A stretch of DNA of 64,000 nucleotides from Gnetum montanum (lineage: Eukaryota > Streptophyta > Gnetopsida > Gnetales > Gnetaceae). Made by a program: the position numbers and the translations under genes. Numbering within the stretch: the stretch's first letter is position 1; each line of letters starts with the position of its first letter. Shown in pieces: positions 23,131-38,100 of this stretch. The notes below the pieces were generated by a model, which saw nothing but the letters and a program-made list of their open reading frames with translations, did not search any database and was not told where the DNA came from. The stretch covers positions 693,662 to 757,661 of the forward strand of contig MNCI01022125.1 of assembly GCA_015680685.1 (NCBI GenBank), written 5' to 3'.

Positions 23131-26100
23131 CTGCAGTTACTTTGAAAATCATTTATATGAGTAATTCATTAAAAATAACTAAAAAATATAATTCTGTTTC
23201 ACAAAAATTGTTACCTTTCCTTGCAGCATAATATTGCTCATCCTTAAAATATGCTCCTAGAAAATAATATGGAACTATGTAATGAATATTATGGATTAAA
23301 TAAAAAATTATAAGTTGAACAAAGTAACTTTCCTAACATAGTATTATTACTGGAAAATTAAACATATAAAATATGAAAGTTAAATACAAAATGAAACCAT
23401 ATGGTTTTATTACCTCCAGCAACAAGAATATCTACCATGTAAATTTTATTAATATATAATAACTTAAAAATATCTTTAACCTAAAATTGAATTCCTATAG
23501 CTGTAAATATTTTAACTCAATACCTAATAACATATTCATATATATAAGATTTAAGTAATAGAATATGGTAGATTATTTAATATTGAAATCTTTGTACTAT
23601 AAACCTTGGCTATGCTTTTAATATATGTAAAATAATTCTTTTCAATTATACATATACTTGGTATTAATTATTGTGTTGTAATTAAAATCAATTTTTAAGA
23701 TAAAAATACAATGGTGATGAGAAAGTACAAATATAAATAGGTCGTCCAAACAGACAAAGCTGAGTTATAGATTTTAAAAATTCCATAAAATGAATTCTGA
23801 AATCCACATATTTGAAAGATCTAAGAGGGTCTGAGCATATATAAGTTAAAAATCAGTTTATCTCATAAAGAATCATGACTTCCAATGTTGATTTATCTCT
23901 ATTTCTATTTATATTAATCTCATAAAAATGATACAAGTTAGTTGTAAACCACTGACCATTTTTAATTAACAATATTCACAAAGTTTTGAAATTGCATCAA
24001 CCGTTATGTATAAGCAAACTACAGGGAAAATAAGCGGGTAAGAAAAAGGATGGATACCCAGAGTTAAAATAATTGCAACCAACTTCAAATCATTATATTC
24101 ATTAATTAATATAGTTAAAGGGTATGCCTGAACTGTCAACTATATTCTCTATACCACACCGGAAATCACTTATTTAGCTAAATCTCTTGGGTAACCAGGT
24201 CAAGGTAAGAGACTTCTGCACCATCGCTTAAAATTTTAACAACGTCCTGGAAATAAAAGAATAAAAACAAGTAAACCCTTCTGCATAAGTGCTTAGGCGA
24301 GGTTGATGCTTCAAATTGCAGTCCATAAGTTTTTGCAGCAAAACTTTTGAAAGGTAGAGGAGAAAACCTTAGCCAAAATAGTTTGCTCGCTGTTAAGCCA
24401 AACACATGAACAATAATTATAACACATGCTAGCAGCAGTACGTAATAAAAATGACTTTGTTATGAAGAAGTAGCTTATGGACTAGAAATTTCCATTATTA
24501 TGAGTTCATTCAGTATAAGTAATTACATGTTTATAATTTTGATGGTGTTAAAATATTCAGAGATTTATTTTCTTTGTACATTTTTATCTGGTTTGAAAAT
24601 TTTTATCATAACAAAGAACCTATTTTACACTTGCAATTAATTGTACTTTTTTTAATTTTTCCTTCAAAGGGTTATGTTAGCTACTTTTTCCAGTTGGTGA
24701 TGACCAATTTTAAGAAATGATGTTTAAAAAGCAAAAAAAAATTACAATAATCATAATACTACTAAGGTAACACCTCATTGTTAAAATGGGATAGATCCAG
24801 GGGGTGTTAAAAGATTTAAGTAAAAAAATTGAATTTCAATAAAATAAAACCAAGAAAGCATTTTTAGAAAACAACAAGAGAGAAGAGAAGGTAAATAGTT
24901 AGTAAAAAGGAAATTCAAGGATTGCTTTTATTTTTTATTTTTATTTTTTAAAGACAAGGTGGTGGAGAGATGGTGGGACTAGGGAGTGTAGAACCCAAAA
25001 CTATTTGACTCTGTGTACTTCTAAGAGATGTAGTCAACATAATACTTAGAATTTAGGTAGAACATAAAAGGCTCTTAAGCATAACTCAAGTATGGCACCT
25101 ATGCAAAATAATGAATCCAAAGAAGATTTGGTGTCTCTCTAAAGTTAATGAGAACTTTACAAAATAGTAATGGGTGAAGTTTTCAAAGTTCTTTAATCTT
25201 TATACTTTTAGAAGTAATTTTTTCTTTTGTGCCTAAATTCTACAATGTTGGCTATATATCTTGGGAGTACATGTAATAAAGAACATTTGATATTTCAACA
25301 TCTCCTCCCTTAATTTCATAATTGGGACATTAACCAAATCTACTATAGGCAATATTTTCATAATCATCATCATCATCCTTACCTTGTCCTAACAAAATGG
25401 GGTTAGCTACATGAGTTCTTTTCCCCATATGCCTCTATGAAGAGAAAAATCCTTGTTTGTTTGTAGTTTCTTCAAATTATCTTCAATCATTTTTTTTCCA
25501 TGTCTCTTTAATCTTCCAATTAATAGCTTTTTTGGAACAATGATGTAACAACCTTTTATATAGGCTTATTATTTGATCTTATTTGCATATGTCCAAACTA
25601 CCTAAGTCATCATTCTTGTAGCTAATCTGAAATATAATCCACTCCAAGTCTTCCTCTAATGTTTTTATTATGTTATTTATCTATTTTAATAACATTCAAC
25701 ATCCATAGAAGCATTCCCACTTCTGCCACATTAATTTGTTGTTCATGGCTCTTTTGTACTACCCAACATTCAACTCCATATAAAATAGCAAGCCTAATTA
25801 ATTTTTACTTATGTTGTTTAATCTTGATTTTCTTTTTCCTTTTCATACAAGAACCTAAAAGCCTCTTGAGGCTTCTTACCTAGTTTTCTATAAACCTCCT
25901 AAGGCTTGCATGATGCACAAAGCACCAAAATCTAGACCTATGCCTACCAATGCATACGTTAAATAGCCAACAATGGAATGGAACCTTACAAGTAGTTTCC
26001 CTGCTTTGATTTTGAGGGCCAAGTTTTGAAAATAACTTGAACTACATCCCAATTCCAATGGATAGCTCCAACTTCAAACAAGTTCAAAACCTTGCATTTG

Positions 26101-29100
26101 AATCTTTTTTGAAAACCAAAATTTCCTATTCTTTTGTCCCAAATCATTTTAATAATAAAAAAATTGCTTTCTACCTTCAATATTTTAATTTCAATTTATA
26201 CTCTTAAAAGCTCATTGACTTCAAAGTCATCTAAGTCTAAACCTTTTTCCTTTCATGCACTTCTCACATTCATGAACTCTACCAAACTTGGATATGACCA
26301 ACAAAGCATAAAAATGTTTACACTTGACTTTGATAAAAATAATAAAAGAAAATTACCAATCATGCCTTGAATCATTTAATTAGCCATCCTTTAGCATAGT
26401 TAAGCTTAAACATACTTAAGACTCTTTTTACATGTTATTGGTATTACTTGTGTATTTTTTCTAAAAATAAATTACTTTTTCATAGAGTTATTTTAGGGTT
26501 TTAGCTCAAATTTAGGGGTAAAGAGGGAACAAGTAAGAAGAAATACATGTAGAGTTTCCTTTTAATGGGAAGTATAGTTAGTTGTAAGAAGCAAGCATGA
26601 ACAAAAGTAAAAAGTTACATTCAACTCCAATGAAACAAAAGTAGTAAACATAGTAGGCAACACTGAGTTATTAACTAATTTTATTAAAGGAATTCTAAAA
26701 ATGATATGATCCAATGGATCAAGAAAGTCTTAATAGACATAGCTAAGTACATTGAGTTCAATAAATCTATCTCTATGGTGCTTTTCACTAGACATTGCCT
26801 TACATTTTTTGATAAAGTATTGGGGAGAAAATAAAGTTAAAAGACCAATTTTATCAAAATATAAATGATTTGGATCTCTTTCAAATATTTTTCAATTTTT
26901 TATCTTCTTTTTTCTGTAATTTAAAATTTTGTGGTTTAAGAAAAAATGCATTATTTCAAACTACACACATGAAGAAGTGATGAGGGTATCACCCAACCGT
27001 TGTGTAATTCTCAATGTATTTTGTGTGTATGTGTGTGTGTTCTTGTGTTGGTCTTGTTGGTAATAATTCCAAGGTGTTTTGGCATGTTTGGAGGTGTTTT
27101 AAGCCTATTTTGATGAGTTTAGGGGGTTCGAGATCAATGGAGACTTGTTTGGAGGTGTTTCAATGTTCCAAACCTTAAAATAAGCATCTTTATTTTTTCC
27201 CCCTACTAAGATTAACTTCTTCCCTAGAGTATAGACATCTCATTTACAAGATACACATCTACTCTAGAAGTAAGACATCTACACTAAATGTTAGACATCT
27301 ACTACAACTTATATGCACTTATGAAAGAAATCTTCTCTAACCACAAGATGTCTATTTTGATGACCAACAAACAATAAATTTGTATTTTGAACATGAGGAC
27401 GATGAAAGGTTACACCAAGAAGCTATTGAAAGGCATTCAAGACTTCAAGTTGAGCAAACTAATCTTAAGGAAGAGAAGATTAGTCTCAAGGGGAAAGCTA
27501 GTGCAAGTGAATTTGAGTGAGAGGCAAGAGAGAGTACTTGAGATAGGTTGAGAGAATCTCTTATTAAAATCCCTTCCTAAGCTTATGCTCTAAGTGTGAG
27601 CAATTGAGAATTGAGATGGGACATGTGTGGCCTCTAAGTTCCTTGGGAGAGGTGTGAGCTAAGCTTGGCTTCTTAATCTTTAATCTATTTCTCTATATTT
27701 TTAGAGTTCTTTTATGAAAATAGAGATTTTTCTCCATTTCATTTTGTTGTTCCTATTTTCTAAGCTTAATTTTCTTAGGAAGCTTGTGGAATGGGTCCTT
27801 TTAGGATCTATTAATGTAGGCTCTACACAAAGAAGCTTGTCTATGCAAGAAGAATTAAGTTCCCAATTTTGAATTTGTCTATTAAGAATATAATTATCCT
27901 ATTTTTTTTCTTGCTATCTTACTAATAATTTTTAGTAAAATTTAAGATATATGTAAATTCTTTAGGTAAATAAGGGATTAATAAAAAAATTTCATTCTTA
28001 TATAAAAATAGTTAGAAGTGCATAGCAAGTATCTTTCTAATCTCTCTTATGTCACCTCCTGTAAATTGCTAAGATTTTTAGTAATTATTAGAACCCCAAA
28101 CAATTTGACTATAAGTACACCTAAGATATATAGCTAACATGATACTTTAAAAGAATTATAGATGGATGTAAGGTTACCTAAAGTGTAATATATGAAACTT
28201 CAAAAGAAATAGAGAGGAACATAATAATGCCTTAAGTATGACTTGTAAACAAGGGAGGGTTAAGTTCTATGGTTTGAGTCACTTCATGTCCAAGAAACAA
28301 CAAAAGTGTCTATTATGCCAAAATAGTTAGAAAAATAATTATCTTAGGCATAAGGTTATGTATTCTATTAGACAAGCTAGCATGCATTTACTAGGAATCT
28401 ATCTTGAATTTGTGAAATATTTTTTAATTCTATCGAAATGCCTAATGATTTAAGTACTATACTTATCCTCACCAAGATCATTTTATAGTGATCAAAATTC
28501 AAATTTAGTTAATAGTTGTTTAAAAAATATATTCATTTGCTTTATGTATGATTGCACTTATATGTTGAAGATCATTGTAATCTTGTTTAACAAATGAATA
28601 GTCTCTATGTTAAAATTTTATAAGTACATTAAATGTTTTATATGAGTATGATCTTTATGAAGCAGGTTTCCATGCATTGGACTTTTCCATCCATGGAAAA
28701 TTTATACTATTAAGCTTAATTTCCATATGAGCATCCTTCATCCCAACTACATAGGCTAATTAGATTAGATTACTATACATCTAAGGTTTGTCTCATCACA
28801 AGTACTCGTTTAGATGGACTTGCCTCCAGTATAACCCTTTGTTGAAACATTGAATAATTCTTCATTGATATTGATGTAAGGCTTTTTTTTTTTAATTTCT
28901 AGTCATTTTGAATAGATTTAATTTCTTATCCACGTCGTTATACATATATACTCTTATTGGTCTTTCCATTGTACTATGAATAGGCTTTCCTTTCTCTATT
29001 CGTTTACAAATAAGTATATTTTGGATTCTTCAATTCAACAACAAATAAAAATATCTAATTTGGTCTCCTATGCTAATGGCTTCTTTTTATTGACAAGTTA

Positions 29101-32100
29101 TCTCCTTATCAATTCTTACTTAGTCATCCTTGCATTCTTTTTGTGTAACCAATAACCATATCCTTGTATCTCTAAGTAATTAGATAGCTAAGTTACATTC
29201 TTCATTAATATGTTACATCACATAAGAGTATCTAATTTGACTATATGTCTAGAGTATCTTTGAGAATAATTAAGCTATATGGATAGTATAGCTAACACAT
29301 CTTGAAGCAACTAAGGAATAAAATTGGTCAACATAAGCCATTTGAAGATTACTCATACAAGATTTGTTACACTTTTGCTTTACCAAATAATTATAATATT
29401 TTTAATTATCTAGGAAATAAAATTTATCCTCTAACATTAGATTATGAAATAAAATAATTGAACTTGAAATTTAAAAGAGTCTTCCAAAATCTCTTATATT
29501 ATCTAGTATTTTTATCATGAAAATCTTCCCTTATGGCATTGTTTTAACATCCATGTATTAAAATAGAAAGAGAATGTATTTAATTATATCCACTAAGACC
29601 ATTTTGGATTTTTCAAACTATACTACTTTTCTAAATTCCTTGTCCAAAATTTTTTCATAATTTAGCTTTACACATTAGAATTAAACTTGTGAGTTAGGAT
29701 ATTATTGTGAAAATATTTAAATATACATCATGGAAATTTTTATTAATATTTTTAAAACATATATTGTAAATCTTAGTTTGTGATTTGATTGTTAGTCTTA
29801 CAATGAAGATTGTAGTCATCCTTGGCCAACTATTTTTTGTACAAACTTTACTTATTGACTTGGCTACATAATTTAGCAACTAGCTTTACTCCAAAAAAGC
29901 CTCTTGGGTTATCTTCTCTTATTATTTAAGAAACTAGATCAAGCTTTTGATTATAATTGGCCCCAAGTGTGATCTTTGGTTTCTTTTTAGGACACTAGAT
30001 CATGTTCAATTCCTTTTTAGGATACTAGATTACAACTCATTTTTGAATCTTACTTGGCACCTTTACTTCTCTAGTAAAGGATTCTTTAAGACACATTCTA
30101 CTCCTTAGTTATGAAGTTTGTCAACTCTTTACAATAGTCATCCACCATAACTCACTTATCTTATGATGATCATACATCGTAACTTACATACTCTTTATAA
30201 TATTTGGGTATGAATTTTTCTAATATTTTCTTCTTCTTTCTCATTATTATATACAATTACACTCTTGTCTCTTTCCAATCTTACTTGTAAGCTTCTTTCT
30301 TCTTCTTTTAGTATTTTATATCTCTTTGCACACACTTATATTCATATATATCTTTCTTCATACATACTATGTCTTATATTCTTAGGATACAGTTACGACT
30401 CTTCATAGCTAGGGACGTGTCCTTACAAATTGTCTCAACCATCATATTATGAGTTACAATCTTTTAATTTAGTTATGAAACTAATGATTGTGCACTTAGG
30501 ACTTACTTGAAGTCTAACACTCCCCTTCAAGCATTAGTTTCATAAGTTAATTTGGTAATTAGTTAGGAAATCGATAAGTGGTATTGATTACAAATGTATT
30601 ATTATGTCATGGTGGCCAATCACAAAATAATACTCAACACATGTAGATAGAAGTCCCCTTCACTCATAAATGAAATTGAAAAAGGGAATGTAGAATTTAT
30701 CCTCTATAAGTTAGAAAATTCAATTATAAAGGATTTTGTTAGATATATAGAATATATTATGAAGTCCCAATTATAAGAGTAACCAATTCTACTTTCATAT
30801 CCTCAAGTGCACTCTCATGGACATTAACTTCTAGTTGGTGATGTGTCAAGGTTGGATCTTCCTCATTTCTAATCAATACGGATGCTAATGATGGCTCTAA
30901 ATTATTGTTTCCTTACTCAATCTTCATAGGATCTACCTTGCTTGCTAGTGGATAATTATAAATTGCTATTTATGAAGTTGAATCATACAATTATCATTAG
31001 TAAAATTGCTCCTTCATAGAATTTTGAAAAGCATCAACAAGGGAATCTCTTATGACATTGTTTGTATTCAAAAAAGGTAGGTGAATACTCCCATCATCGA
31101 AGGCATAGTAAACAATTTATTCATTAATAGATACATGCATGTACTCATTCTCATTGAAGATCTCAAAAACATCATCATTGTAGGATTGAAGGGTCTTCTA
31201 GAGATCATTGTCTAAAATTAGGTTACTCTGTGAAAAATTAGCAGTTGCATATCATCCAAGGCCTATCTGCTCTAATTGTTGCAACACTTCTAGATTCACC
31301 ATGAGTTGAAGACAATTTTACTAATGATAATTGTACGGTTCAACTCAAATTTTTCTTTTATAATTTGAACCAATGATGGCACAAATGCTTTCTGATCTAA
31401 GAAAATGACATTGAAATTGTATTTTACTTTTGGACTCATGTTGTGTAGGAGTTGTTTCATGCTTGGAACCAAGTTTTGAATGATGAATTTCATCTTACAA
31501 TTGCTAGAAGGTCATGTTATAATCTTTTTGTAACTTTTCAGCTCTAAGCTTCTTCATATGAATTATATGCCTTATCCCTAAAGTTTGACTTTTATATGTC
31601 ATGATTATTTCTTTTGAAAATCTTTCTTATGCTTCATAATGTTTATACTTCACAAGTCAATATCATAATTATTGATATTACAAGATGCATATCTTTCCTT
31701 TTATCACTTCTCAATAGTTAAAAAGGATGAGTTTAGTATAGGAATAATCCTTACCAAACTTAATTCTCAATAATATATGTTCTTTGGGAAATCTTGACAT
31801 TGTGAGATAAGGACATAGGGTTTCTTCTAAGGATATTTAGGATTAGCTCTTTGAGATGAAGTTCATGTTTGTTGCTTGATCATTATTACTTAATTCATCA
31901 TGGTTTCTATCCATTTGTTGAACCTCTGATGTTATGGAAATGATACTCTCGGATCTTCTTTTCCTCAACTTGTTTCTTTATCTAAAGCTAGAGGTTCTCA
32001 ATCTTACCTTCCATGCTTAACAACACATCAATAACATATTCTAGGTGATGTCGAAGTAATGGGTGTGACTCTTGATGTTATAATGTATTTTCACATCTCG

Positions 32101-35100
32101 TAAGATGCACTAGTACCTCATCAATTGTGTCCCTAGAGTACATCAAACCTTCATGAGCCTTCTCCATTGGGATCTCCTATCTCTTGAGACTTCTTAAGAA
32201 TTTCTTCTTACTTTGTCTTTGATTTTTTTCTATTTCTACTTCCTTCTTTTATCTCTTAAATAATAATTGTGTTCAATTTATAACTTCTATATGGTTGCTT
32301 AATTTTCTTAACTAAATATCAATCATCACTTTGCTTTCCTTTCTTACTCTATCTTAACCATAACCTTATGCTCTAATATCATGTTAAAGTTTGATTTTAC
32401 ATCACTTAACAAGTCTAATATACCCAAGGATCTTGTAGTTAAGAACTTAGCAAGATAACTTATCAACTTAATTAACACTTGACTTGATTCTGTTATTTGC
32501 AACAATTTGTAATCATTTTCTTCTAAGTACATCATAAATCTTAGTTTGTGATTTGGTTTTTTTTTTTTACAATGTAGACTATAGTTATTGTAATGAACCA
32601 CTTCTCCTTAAGTTTTTGTGTTGATGATTCTAATAGTTTTTCTATGTGTTTGTGTGCATGATTTGTTATCAAGTCGTGTGTGTGCTTTGTTTGTACTATG
32701 GTGGAAATTGCTTATTAGAATAGTAATAAATTTGTTGACCAGATTTTTATATGTATTATGATTAAATGTTAAAATACTTTATGCATAAGAAATATGCTTT
32801 AAAATACATGTTGGGAATGTTTTAAAATAATAATAAATATATGAAAAAATAAAATATTTTCTATTCTATTTCAACAGATATGCTAAGAAACAAAAGAGAA
32901 ATAGNNNNNNNNNNNNNNNNNNNNNNNNNNNNNNNNNNNNNNNNNNNNTGAAAAAGAAGGTGCCTTATTTGATTATGTATCTTGAACTTCCCTTATCATG
33001 AATCTATTTTGAAAACTCTATCCTTACATTGTATGACAATTCTAAATGATAAAGAGATAGATATTATGTTGGAATGTTTTGTAATTATCAAGAGGAATTA
33101 AACTTGAGATAGCAAAATCTAAATTCTGAAATATCAAAAATTGTTGATTTAGGAATTGAACCTGCAACCTATGAATATACATATTTTATTAATTTTTTAT
33201 AGTGATCATGACGAGAATTGAACTCATGACTCATTGCTGAACAAAAAAAATAAAGAGAGAACTTTAGAAAGAAAGAAAGAAAAAACAAACAGTTCCCAAG
33301 AAAGAGTCAATTACAAGAAACCATTCATTATTCCTTATTCCACATACAAATAGGGAGAGGAGGAGAGGAAAAAAACACATAAGGCAAAAGTAGCTGAGCA
33401 AGATAAAAAGACAAGGGATACAATAGCAGTGAGTATAGCTAAGAAGGTAGAGAAGATTATGGCTACTACAGGAGATAACAAGGAGAAAAAAAACAAGTAC
33501 TGCATAGCAATCAAATATTTTCATAATTGCTCCTAGTAAGTAAGATATCTAAGCAAAGAGGTAAAATGATCCATCTCTTATGTTTGATAATGGCCAAAAA
33601 GGGCTGATTTTCTCAAACTTGTCTCTTTTTGCTTGCCTAACCACCTTCACAATGCTTGTATGAAATTATCAAGATTATTGTTGTAAGCTTAGATTATCGA
33701 AACCTTTATTACTTTTTTTGGATCTCTCCACCCATCCTTTTCACTCTCACACCTAAATGACTTAGATGAGATTTATTTATGTAATAATTCAAAAACACCC
33801 ATAACGATTTGGGGCATTTTTGGCAAAAGATTGCCAATAGGGGCCAAGGATCCCTGAGATGAGGATTAGTACCATGGGTAGAAAGTGAGAGTATCCTTGG
33901 GTCCATGGATAATTTTGAATATTTTAAAATTGTTAAATTCTTGGGTTTTGGTTGGAATTTGGTTGATGAACCCTCCTCCTTTGAATGCATAAATCTTGGA
34001 TCTGAATCTTGAATTATACTTTTTTTTATACCTTCTCAAGTCTGATTTTGATATCTTTCTATAAGCTTATGGAGTGGGGGAAAACCTAGGATGTTAATTT
34101 ATGGTTGTGATCTGTCTATTCTCTACTGTTGAACATATGAATTCCCTGATTAAATGATTAATGGTAAAATGGTTACAAGAGTTAAAATCGGATGATCTTG
34201 TTTTGTGTGTTGCTGGAAATTATAAAATATTATTATGTGATTGAACAAATCTGAGATTATTAATTTATCTACTTTTCTAGTCATTTCTTTGGTTTACAAA
34301 TGTGTAAATAATTCCGATTAGATATTTCTTTTTAGGTTAAATTTAAAAAAAATGTCTGATTTTTTTAATCTGATGAATCTTGCACAGATATTTTACTATG
34401 GCTATTTTTTTAAAATTATCTCTTAATTCCTAAAATTAATATTGATTGACTTGTTTTAGAGCTAGATCTAGGCACTATTGATTTTGTTTTAATTTTATAG
34501 GTTAATGTTAGTTTGAATGTTTTAGAAAGAAAGCCACATGTGCACTTTCTTCTTTCACCTAGCTTTCTTTCTGGGGGCCTTCTGGTGTTAGCTCTTTCTT
34601 CCTATGAATGGGTATTACAGTTATCCTTGACCAACTAGTTTTTATATGAACTTTATCTATAAACTTGACTACATTGTGTAGAAATTTTCTTTCCTCCACC
34701 AAAGCCTCTCGAGTGATCTTCTCTTCTTATTTAAGAAACTGGATTAGGATTATCATTAGCTCCAATGTTGATCTTGAGTTCCTTTTTAGGACATTAGATC
34801 ATAACTCATTTCTAAGTTATACTTAATAGCTTCTCTAGTAAAGAATGCTTAACAACATCCTCAACTCTTTAGTTCTAAAATTCATTAACTCATTATGATG
34901 GTCATCCACCGTAGCTTGCTTATGTTACAATGATCATACATCATAACATACTTACTCTTTAAAATGTTGGGTATGATTTTTTCTTCTTTCCCATTGTTGT
35001 ATATGGTTACACTCTTGTCTTTTGTTGGTATTAATTATAGGCTTCTTTCTTCTTCTTTTAGTATTGTATATTTCTTCACACACACTTATATTCATGTATA

Positions 35101-38100
35101 TTTTTCTTCATCCATAGTGTCGTATATTATTAGGGTATGGTTATGACTCTTCGTAGTTGAGGGACACGTCCTTATAAATCGTCTCAACCATCTTATTATA
35201 GGTTATAGTCTTCTTCTTAATTTGGTTATGAAACTAATGATTGTATACTTAGGATGTACTTAAAGTCTAACATGGGTATTTAAGAAAAATAGTTAATTTA
35301 TCATAAAGTAACATGGCAGAATTAGAGGCAATTGAAGGAAGATGTAGCTTATTAAAATTTTGAAAAATAAAAGTGTGTCTTGTTTGTTTGCTAAGTTTAA
35401 TAAAGGCTTCTAGTTTTGTAAGGTACTTTATTTTAAAAGCTAAAGAAGTAAATGTGGGAAAACCACCAAAACAACATTTAAAAGTAAGATAGGATTATTT
35501 TTGTAACAAAATTAAGGATGATTATAATGGTTTGTTGGAATGATAGATATAAATGATTCTCTAGTATAGTCCTTTAAAAACCAATGGGAAGTAGCTAGAA
35601 ATAATTTGAATGCATTATCTCAACCTCTTGTTTGGTCTTCATTTAATACAACAAATATTATATTAGATTATTTGCATTGTACAAAACTTTGTCCAATTAG
35701 TCCAAGGGTTTATCAAAGGACATAATAATAAGTTTTATTTGTAAGTTTCTTTGGGATTGCATGAAATAAGAAAATGGATGCTTTAAAAGGGGATTTTTAG
35801 GAAATAAATTTAAAATTGTATTTGTATGCTTTCATCTTTATATTATTAGTTGATAAGAATATTGAAAATATACACAAGGAAAAATTCAATAATATTACAA
35901 ATTTTGGTCATACCTTATTCTGAAGTGCTTTAATTTCCTCCAACATCAAATCAGTCTAAAATAATATCATACATAAAAAATCTTAATAAAAGAAAATATT
36001 TTAAAAATTAATTTAACATATTTAATATTCTAAATACCTTCTTAGCTCTCACTTGATTAATTCCTTTTTGGAGTTGTGCTTCTAAATCATTTAGTTCATC
36101 TAAAGACATGGATGCCAGTTCTTCTCCCATCAAATACCTAAAAAGTACAATAAATTACTTTTAGGAATCTATATATAGTACGCTTTAATACAACATAAAT
36201 ATATAATGTCAATATAGTACCTGTTGGTAGCTTTTAATTGTTCAACTTGATTACGAAGAAATTTTACTTCTAAATCCAGCTTCTATCCAATTCATTAAAT
36301 AAAAGATGTTATTAAGAATATTTAAATTTAATAATATTTTCAAAGCATATTTAAAGAGAATCAACATGAAAAAATTACATTAAAATAAATAATAATTACT
36401 ATATTGAAAGGAAGCCAGAAATAAAGAATTTTAAAGTGAGTCTAAAAGAGTATGATTATTGATCATAAAAGATTAGATTCATTGGTTAAGGATTATGATT
36501 TTTGTTGTACCCAACATATGTTATTTTAATAAATTATGGTAAATGCATCATTATATTATATTGTTATAAAAACCAAAATTAAATAATGTAAATAATAAAT
36601 TATGGTTAGTCTCAAAGTGGTGTATTAAGTTCAATTCTATAGGTCTTCTCACCTAATAAAGCTTTAATTTCAATTTCAATATCCTTAGTAATTGTTAACA
36701 ATAACAAAGCAAGCAACTGTCATATTAATATTACGTGTATAAAAATAATAATTGATTTATTAATTATCCTAAACATAAATTATTTTAATTATTGAAATTG
36801 ATTGTAATTTTAAAGTGCTCTGCACGTTCATTTCACGCTTAAACCCAAGTTTTGCGTACCGTAAACGCACCATCGGTAGGACACAAATTTTGCTACCTAC
36901 ACATATGTTGGCGCATTGACAATCGTTTTCTACGTGATATTGTTGTAACCTTGATTGTCACTCACACTGCATGTTCTCTAACCGTGGCAAATATTTTTTC
37001 CCAATAATTTGTAGCCTTATAAAGTTGTACAGTGCTTCCATGGAGAGAGCATGTTGCCGTAATGACGCTGCCAATGAAAATATAGGTGCAAGGCAGTGAA
37101 TCATAAACCGTAGAATTTAATACAAAAGTCGCAACTCACAACGACAGTTAAACTTGAAAACTGTTTGCAAGACCACCAGCCTTATATGCCATTTCGTATT
37201 GTACAGAGGACAGTCAGCTCCATGCATGGTTTGGATAATTTTCCAGCAGAAGTAAGTGAAACAAGCTAAAGCAGATGTCCGACAAGAGACATGCATGTCC
37301 CGTGATACATACATCAGAAATGTGTAGTTTGAGGAAGGTGACAAAGTGTTTGCACCGTCAAGAAATGATCAGATCATTTGTAAGCTAACACTTTGAGGGA
37401 CAGTCAGAAAAAGGATTCCCAGGCAATGGATAAATATTTCACGTCTGTACAATTTAGCATATATTTATATATTTAGCAGCTGAGCACAAAAAGACAGCGA
37501 AATTCACGAAGAAAATCAAGCTAGCATATTACAACAGCAAAGAGCTTGGGAACCTAAGTCATCATGTCCAATTTTGCAGCCAATTTTTGACGTGCTTCAC
37601 TGAAAATGGTGTGGGTAGGTCGGATGTGAAAAAAAGAGAAGTTTGATGTGTCGTCCATTTAGCTATAGCCAACTCTATGGTAAGGATGACGAAGCAAACG
37701 CAGGTTGCCTACTTGTACACAGAGTTATTTGCGTGGAATCTGTGATTATTGGGGAGAACAAGGTAGGGCTTCTCTCTGGATCATTTAATTACTTTGAAGT
37801 ATCTTATTTAAAGAAAAACGAATGCTCGGGGAAGATTTTATAAAAGTTTATTCGTGTGACCTGGTCCAAGACCTTTACTACTAACCTAACACCCAAGACC
37901 TTTACCACTACCTACAGTTTACTTTATAATAAAAATCATGCTTGAGGATAAACCTACTTTAGGGAAGCCTTAATGGTACAATTACATAAAAGCTAAACAA
38001 GATTGCCCATTATCCGACTTCAGAAACAGAGAAACTCAACTAACCTATATGTTACAGGTGGTAGCATACCTTTTATAACACGTGGCACCTTTCTTTTTAC

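Larger units (their letters stand above)
29760..35272 (-). mobile_element. Family X LTR retrotransposon, copy 2 (non-autonomous, carries a nested solo LTR)
   Basis: Same family and orientation as 9027-14321. The left (3') LTR is 29760-30519. The polypurine tract on the minus strand is TTGAAGGGGAG (30520-30530), the primer-binding site is at 32370-32381, and the right (5') LTR is 32382-32588 plus 34620-35272. The left LTR has lost about 200 bp at its outer end, so no TSD can be read. The internal region is only about 1.9 kb and lacks pol. One 65-codon minus frame (31296-31493) remains and its context matches copy 1. It lies in intron 5 in the sense orientation of the MADS gene. Confidence 0.85.
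32382..35272 (-). repeat. Family X copy 2, 5' LTR, interrupted by an insertion
   Basis: LTR parts 32382-32588 and 34620-35272 are contiguous when compared with the left LTR (around 29790-29830). They are separated by 2031 bp of unrelated sequence bordered by a 5-bp duplication. Confidence 0.85.
23257..35914 (-). other. MADS gene intron 5 (12.7 kb)
   Basis: Donor GTATGACC after exon 5; acceptor TTTTCTAG before exon 6. It contains an RTE LINE fragment, LTR-like sequence with an AGATGTCT cluster, dispersed short repeats, and X element copy 2 carrying a nested solo LTR. The solo LTR contains assembly gap 32905-32948. Confidence 0.8.

Noticed and set aside
33264-33990. Two minus-strand frames of 86 and 93 codons
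   Set aside because: They lie inside the nested solo LTR. The first is a Leu/Phe/Ser-rich reading of a purine-rich tract and the second has no recognisable domain.
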